A stretch of 25,708 bases of DNA from DASZZV01 sp035544835 (GTDB lineage: Bacteria > Acidobacteriota > Thermoanaerobaculia > Gp7-AA8): NCBI GenBank assembly GCA_035544835.1, contig DASZZV010000104.1:1-25708 (forward strand), read 5' to 3'. A program made the position numbers and the translations under genes. This document shows positions 22,264 to 25,708 of this stretch, in pieces. The notes beneath the pieces are model-generated. The model did not search any database. It worked only from the letters and a program-made list of their open reading frames with translations, and had not been told where the DNA came from. The first letter of the stretch is position 1; each line of letters begins with the position of its first letter.

Positions 22264-24846
22264 ATGATGATCAACACCGGCAGCCGGCTCGGGCCGTACG
22301 AGGTCGTATCGCGTCTCGGCGCGGGAGGGATGGGCGAGGTATGGAAAGCTCGCGATACCCGGCTCGATCGAAGCGTGGCCATCAAGGTGCTTTCGCGCGA
22401 GCTTGCCGCCAGCCCGCAATTCAGGAGCCGTTTCGAACGTGAAGCGAGATCGATCTCTCAACTCAATCATCCGCACATCTGCACGCTTTACGACGTGGGC
22501 GACGACTACCTGGTGATGGAGCTGCTCGAGGGCGAGTCGCTTGCCGATCGCCTGACTCGAGGAGCGCTGCCCCTTCCCGATGTTCTCCGATACGGGGCTC
22601 AGATCGCCGATGCGCTCGGTGCCGCACATCAGGCCGGGATCGTCCATCGCGATCTCAAGCCCGGCAACATCATGATTACGAAAAGCGGGGCCAAGCTGCT
22701 CGACTTTGGCCTGGCGAAACCGGCGCAGTCCGCAGTAACCCTTTCCGACAGCGAGGTTACCGCACACATCGGAAGCAACAGGCCGCTGACGGAAAAAGGA
22801 ACGATCCTCGGAACGTTTCAGTACATGGCGCCCGAACAGCTCGAAGGAACTGAAGCCGATTCCCGCACCGACATCTTCGCCCTCGGCGTCCTGCTCTACG
22901 AGATGGCCACAGGGAAGCGGGCTTTCGAAGGGAAGACGCGGACCTCGCTGATTGCTCATATCGTCGGAGGCCAGCCACGACCCATCCACGAAGTGCAGCC
23001 GCTTACGCCGTCGGCGCTCGAACATGTCATCGCCAGGTGTCTCGAAAAGGATCCCGCCGAGCGGTGGCAGAACGCGCATGACATCGCCGAGGAGTTGCGG
23101 TGGACGGGGAAAGAAACGGGGAAGGGAACGGCGGTTTCTACTCGAACTGGTCGCGCCATCTGGATCCTTGCGGCGGGTTGCCTGATCGCCTTGGCGGGTC
23201 TGTCGGCGCTGGCATTGAGGCGCGCCAGGCCCGAGCCACATCTGGTGGTGTCGTTTCCGGCGCCGCGCGCCCCCGGCATCGAGTATTACGACAGTGTGAC
23301 GCTCTCTCCTGATGGAAAGCTGGCGGTGTTCATCACCTACTCCGGCACGCGACGATCACTCTGGCTGCGTTCGATCGACTCCGCTGACGCGCGGCAACTT
23401 CCAGCAACGGAGGGTGCGGCCACTCCCTTCTGGTCACCCGACGGAGCGAACGTCGGCTTCTTCGCCGAAGGAAAACTCAAGCGGGTGGCCATCACCGGCG
23501 GACCTCCGCAAATCCTGTGTGACGCGCCGCAGCCCTTCGGTGGAACGTGGAGCGAACAAGGGGTGATCGTCTTTGCCGCCGACGGGCTGGGCCCGCTGTC
23601 GAAAATCAATGCGTCCGGCGGAACCCCTCAGACATTCACCCATCTGGGACCTCGTGAAGAGTCACACAGGTGGCCGGCCTTTCTTCCGGATGGCCAGCAC
23701 TTCATCTTTCTGGGAGACGCCTGGCGCTCCGAGGACCACCATCTCAGGGTAGCTTCCTTGCGCGGCGATGATGCCCGCGACCTCACCCAGGCCATCACGA
23801 ATGCGCTGTACGTCAAGCCGGGATACATCCTGTTCGTCCGTGGCGGCTCGCTATTCGCGCAGCGTCTGGACGAAAAACGACTCGCGCTTCTGGGCGAAGG
23901 GCAGGTCGTAGCCGGAGAGATTGCTTCGAATGGCCCAAATCACCATTACGAATTCAGCGCGTCGAGCACCGGACGACTCACGTACCGCTCGTCCTCGACG
24001 TCCGAGCGCCTGGCCTGGGTGGACCGCCAGGGCCGATCACAGGAATTTGTCTCGGAGCCTCGACGCCTCGGTTTTTTCCAGCTTGCGCCAAACGGCCGCA
24101 GCGTGGCTTTCGAAGGCATCGACGCCGATGGCCGCAGCGATGATCTCTGGCTCCTTGATTTCGCCCGGCATATCACCACGCGCCTGACCGTCGACCCTGC
24201 CAGCGACCTCTCCCCGGCCTGGTCGCCCGACGGGGTCTCGATCATGTTTACCTCCATGCGGACCGGACTGGGAGATCCATATCTTCTTCAACCAGCAAAC
24301 ATCTCGAGTGTGCGACAGGTATTTCATACGCCGCAGGGCTCATACCCGACGAGCTGGTCGCCGAAGGGAGAATTCGTAGCGCTCGATTTCTCTCAGCGCA
24401 TCGGCAGCGACGTCTCGATTTTTTCGACGCGTACCCGACAGGTCACTCCCTATCTCTCCACGACCTTCAACGAATCGACCGCCACGTTCTCGCCCGATGG
24501 CTCGAGGATCGCGTACACCTCCGACGAGTCGGGACGAAACGAGATCTATGTCGAAGAATTTCCCACGCACGCAGGGAGACGACAGATATCAACCACCGGG
24601 GGAACGATTGCAAGCTGGTCGCAAATGGGGAAAGAGCTGTACTACGTCACGCCGAGCCGCGTTCTGATGAGCGTCGACCTGACCTCGGACACCGCTCCGC
24701 CGAAAGAGCTTTTCCGCCTGCCCGGCGCTTTCTATCAGCCCTCAGCGGATGGCCAGCGTTTTCTGGTCGATCAACCAGTCGAGGATCCAACCAGGGTCCC
24801 GGTGACCCTCGTGACGAACTGGATGGCCGGACTGACGCAGAAGTGA
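22264..24846 (+). CDS. Membrane Ser/Thr protein kinase with periplasmic PD40 beta-propeller
   Basis: About 860 residues from ATG 22264; GTG 22237 would add nine. Hanks-type kinase, residues about 10-280: glycine loop LGAGGMGEV at 18-26, Lys41, Glu60, HRDLKPGN with Asp130, Lys132 and Asn135, DFG at 147-149, APE at 189-191. All catalytic residues are present. The activation segment between DFG and APE is long (about 40 residues) and rich in Ser/Thr. One membrane helix (about 298-318, WILAAGCLIALAGLSALAL) leads to a C-terminal TolB/PD40-type propeller with repeats such as LSPDGKLAVF, WSPDGANVGFF, WSPDGVSIMF and FSPDGSRIAYTSDESG. The kinase should be cytoplasmic and the propeller periplasmic, perhaps as sensor. 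This architecture is strongly expanded in Acidobacteriota. Targets are unknown, and it stands alone. Confidence 0.93.
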   Translation: MMINTGSRLGPYEVVSRLGAGGMGEVWKARDTRLDRSVAIKVLSRELAASPQFRSRFEREARSISQLNHPHICTLYDVGDDYLVMELLEGESLADRLTRGALPLPDVLRYGAQIADALGAAHQAGIVHRDLKPGNIMITKSGAKLLDFGLAKPAQSAVTLSDSEVTAHIGSNRPLTEKGTILGTFQYMAPEQLEGTEADSRTDIFALGVLLYEMATGKRAFEGKTRTSLIAHIVGGQPRPIHEVQPLTPSALEHVIARCLEKDPAERWQNAHDIAEELRWTGKETGKGTAVSTRTGRAIWILAAGCLIALAGLSALALRRARPEPHLVVSFPAPRAPGIEYYDSVTLSPDGKLAVFITYSGTRRSLWLRSIDSADARQLPATEGAATPFWSPDGANVGFFAEGKLKRVAITGGPPQILCDAPQPFGGTWSEQGVIVFAADGLGPLSKINASGGTPQTFTHLGPREESHRWPAFLPDGQHFIFLGDAWRSEDHHLRVASLRGDDARDLTQAITNALYVKPGYILFVRGGSLFAQRLDEKRLALLGEGQVVAGEIASNGPNHHYEFSASSTGRLTYRSSSTSERLAWVDRQGRSQEFVSEPRRLGFFQLAPNGRSVAFEGIDADGRSDDLWLLDFARHITTRLTVDPASDLSPAWSPDGVSIMFTSMRTGLGDPYLLQPANISSVRQVFHTPQGSYPTSWSPKGEFVALDFSQRIGSDVSIFSTRTRQVTPYLSTTFNESTATFSPDGSRIAYTSDESGRNEIYVEEFPTHAGRRQISTTGGTIASWSQMGKELYYVTPSRVLMSVDLTSDTAPPKELFRLPGAFYQPSADGQRFLVDQPVEDPTRVPVTLVTNWMAGLTQK

Positions 24847-24874
24847 GTGGGGCGAGCGCCTGCAGAAACAGAAG

Positions 24875-24895
24875 AGCCCTCCGAAGAGGGCTTTC
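24875..24895. terminator. Bidirectional intrinsic terminator with UUCG loop on minus strand
   Basis: A 7-bp stem (agccctc / gagggct) with loop cgaa, then TTT on the plus strand. On the minus strand the loop reads TTCG closed by C-G, the very stable cUUCGg tetraloop, followed by a T-rich stretch. It lies between the stops of two convergent genes (24846 and 24918) and could end both. Confidence 0.75.
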
Positions 24896-24917
24896 CGAAT
24901 TTCCCTTCGAAGAACTT

Positions 24918-25708
24918 TCAGCGAACCTGCGAATCGAGCTTCTGCATCGTTGCCGTAAACTTTGCGGTATCGAACTCGTCGGGGTATTTGAGTGATTCGA
25001 GCTGCTTGTAGAGCTGGTCGACGGTCTTCATCATGTCGCTCCGCACCAGGCGCGGGTTGGCTTTCACCAGATAGCTGCTCAGGCTGACCAGAGCGTATGT
25101 GGCCTGCTCGGCGGATTGGCGATCGGCGAAACGATAGTAGTCACCGTCGCGGGCGATGGTACTCATGAGACTGCGGATGCGGGCTTCGTTCCAGTTCGTG
25201 GTGTCGACTTTCGAGATCACTCGCGTCATGGTGCGGTCGATCGAACTCGCGGCGGAAATGATGTCCTGCGTGGCACTCATCTTTGCCACGGCCCCGGCCA
25301 GCGTAGCGACATCGCGCTCCAGCCCCGCACTCTCGTTCGGAGCAACGTTCTGAACAAGGTTCCTCAAGACGGCGTAGCGCTGCGGGCTCCACTGCGGAAG
25401 ACCGGCGCGCAGTTTGTAGCCACGCTCCTGACGCCATTCACCGCCGTTGAGGGCATGATGGCAGTTTGCGCAGCTCATGTCGGCAAACTCCGGCCAGCGG
25501 TCGGAACGTGCGTGACGTGCCACGTGAGCCACCCCCTCGCGGAAGGTGACAGCCTGACCCACCGCCCAGGCGCGGATGCCGTGCGTCTCCACACGATCAC
25601 CCGGAGTCGGTTTCTCACTGACGCGCTTCCAGTGACGCGGCATCAGCTGGCTCTCGGTGAAGTTATCGAGCTCGAAGGTGAGAATCGGATGACCGGCGCC
25701 GATCAGCT
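24918..25708 (-). CDS. Cytochrome c family protein, C-terminal part only
   Basis: The frame is open to the right edge, so the N-terminus is missing; about 262 residues are visible. The visible start reads LIGAGHPILTFELDNFTES, then PRHW, and resembles the segment before the last heme in cytochrome c554-like multiheme proteins. A heme c motif CANCHH follows near residue 80 of the visible part. The last 170 residues are helical without cysteine (LRNLVQNVAPNESAGLE, VATLAGAVAKMSATQDIIS, YALVSLSSYLVKANPRL). More CxxCH sites probably lie upstream off-window; with one motif visible the heme number cannot be stated. It should be periplasmic and take part in electron transfer. The internal ATG at 25643 is not taken as start because the homologous frame continues through it. 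Confidence 0.8.
   Translation of the reverse strand, partial: LIGAGHPILTFELDNFTESQLMPRHWKRVSEKPTPGDRVETHGIRAWAVGQAVTFREGVAHVARHARSDRWPEFADMSCANCHHALNGGEWRQERGYKLRAGLPQWSPQRYAVLRNLVQNVAPNESAGLERDVATLAGAVAKMSATQDIISAASSIDRTMTRVISKVDTTNWNEARIRSLMSTIARDGDYYRFADRQSAEQATYALVSLSSYLVKANPRLVRSDMMKTVDQLYKQLESLKYPDEFDTAKFTATMQKLDSQVR

Noticed and set aside
21538..23241. Long minus-strand open frame (567 codons) opposite the kinase start
   Set aside because: Its composition is Arg/Ser/Pro-rich without domain motifs, it spans three plus-strand genes with clear families, and it is explained as an antisense frame of GC-rich coding DNA.

Overview
The window is GC-rich, densely coded and mostly chromosomal housekeeping or envelope in character. 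I see no phage, integrase, CRISPR array, rRNA or tRNA. Two outer-membrane receptors carry an N-terminal carboxypeptidase-regulatory-like domain (one Oar-like, one BtuB/FepA-like). There is also a Ser/Thr kinase fused to a PD40 beta-propeller, a DUF2079 membrane protein and a fragment of a cytochrome c family protein. Together these point to a Gram-negative member of Acidobacteriota. That is inferred from family content only; the class cannot be fixed from this sequence.

Layout. 1-1049 (-): 5' part of a porin-like outer-membrane beta-barrel that runs off the left edge. 1187-4701 (+): a secreted protein of unknown function directly coupled to an Oar-like TonB-dependent receptor. 4792-11372 (-): a one-direction envelope block, read as damaged outer-membrane protein, then glutamine-dependent asparagine synthetase-like amidotransferase, then GT-C glycosyltransferase, then MsbA-type exporter. 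11478-13716 (+): DUF2079 membrane protein and an exported MsrB. 13628-14367 (-): a small two-helix membrane protein and a glycine-rich RRM protein. 14368-14735: the only long gene-free stretch, holding a large imperfect inverted repeat. 14736-15167 (-) and 15244-16386 (+): a divergent pair, a single-domain response regulator and a six-helix membrane protein. 16593-17624 (+): a tandem PilZ protein. 17628-20244 (-): a TonB-dependent receptor followed by a small PilZ protein. 20463-21004 (+): a DUF433/DUF5615 toxin-antitoxin pair. 21102-22075 (+): a YaiI-family protein and a coiled-coil protein. 22264-24846 (+): the kinase. 24918-25708 (-): the C-terminal part of a cytochrome c family protein that runs off the right edge.

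How the genes may work together. The common theme is envelope biology: uptake receptors, glycan building (GT-C, AsnB-like, DUF2079), export (MsbA-type ABC), periplasmic protein repair (MsrB) and signalling (PilZ, receiver, kinase). The AsnB/GT/MsbA block is the best candidate for one pathway, making or decorating a lipid-linked glycan. I found no convincing wholly new system. The most unusual items are the damaged outer-membrane gene (a frameshift plus a 16-bp tandem duplication exactly at its stop codon), the secreted-protein/receptor pair, the exported one-cysteine MsrB and the large inverted repeat. All residue positions and translations were counted by eye.
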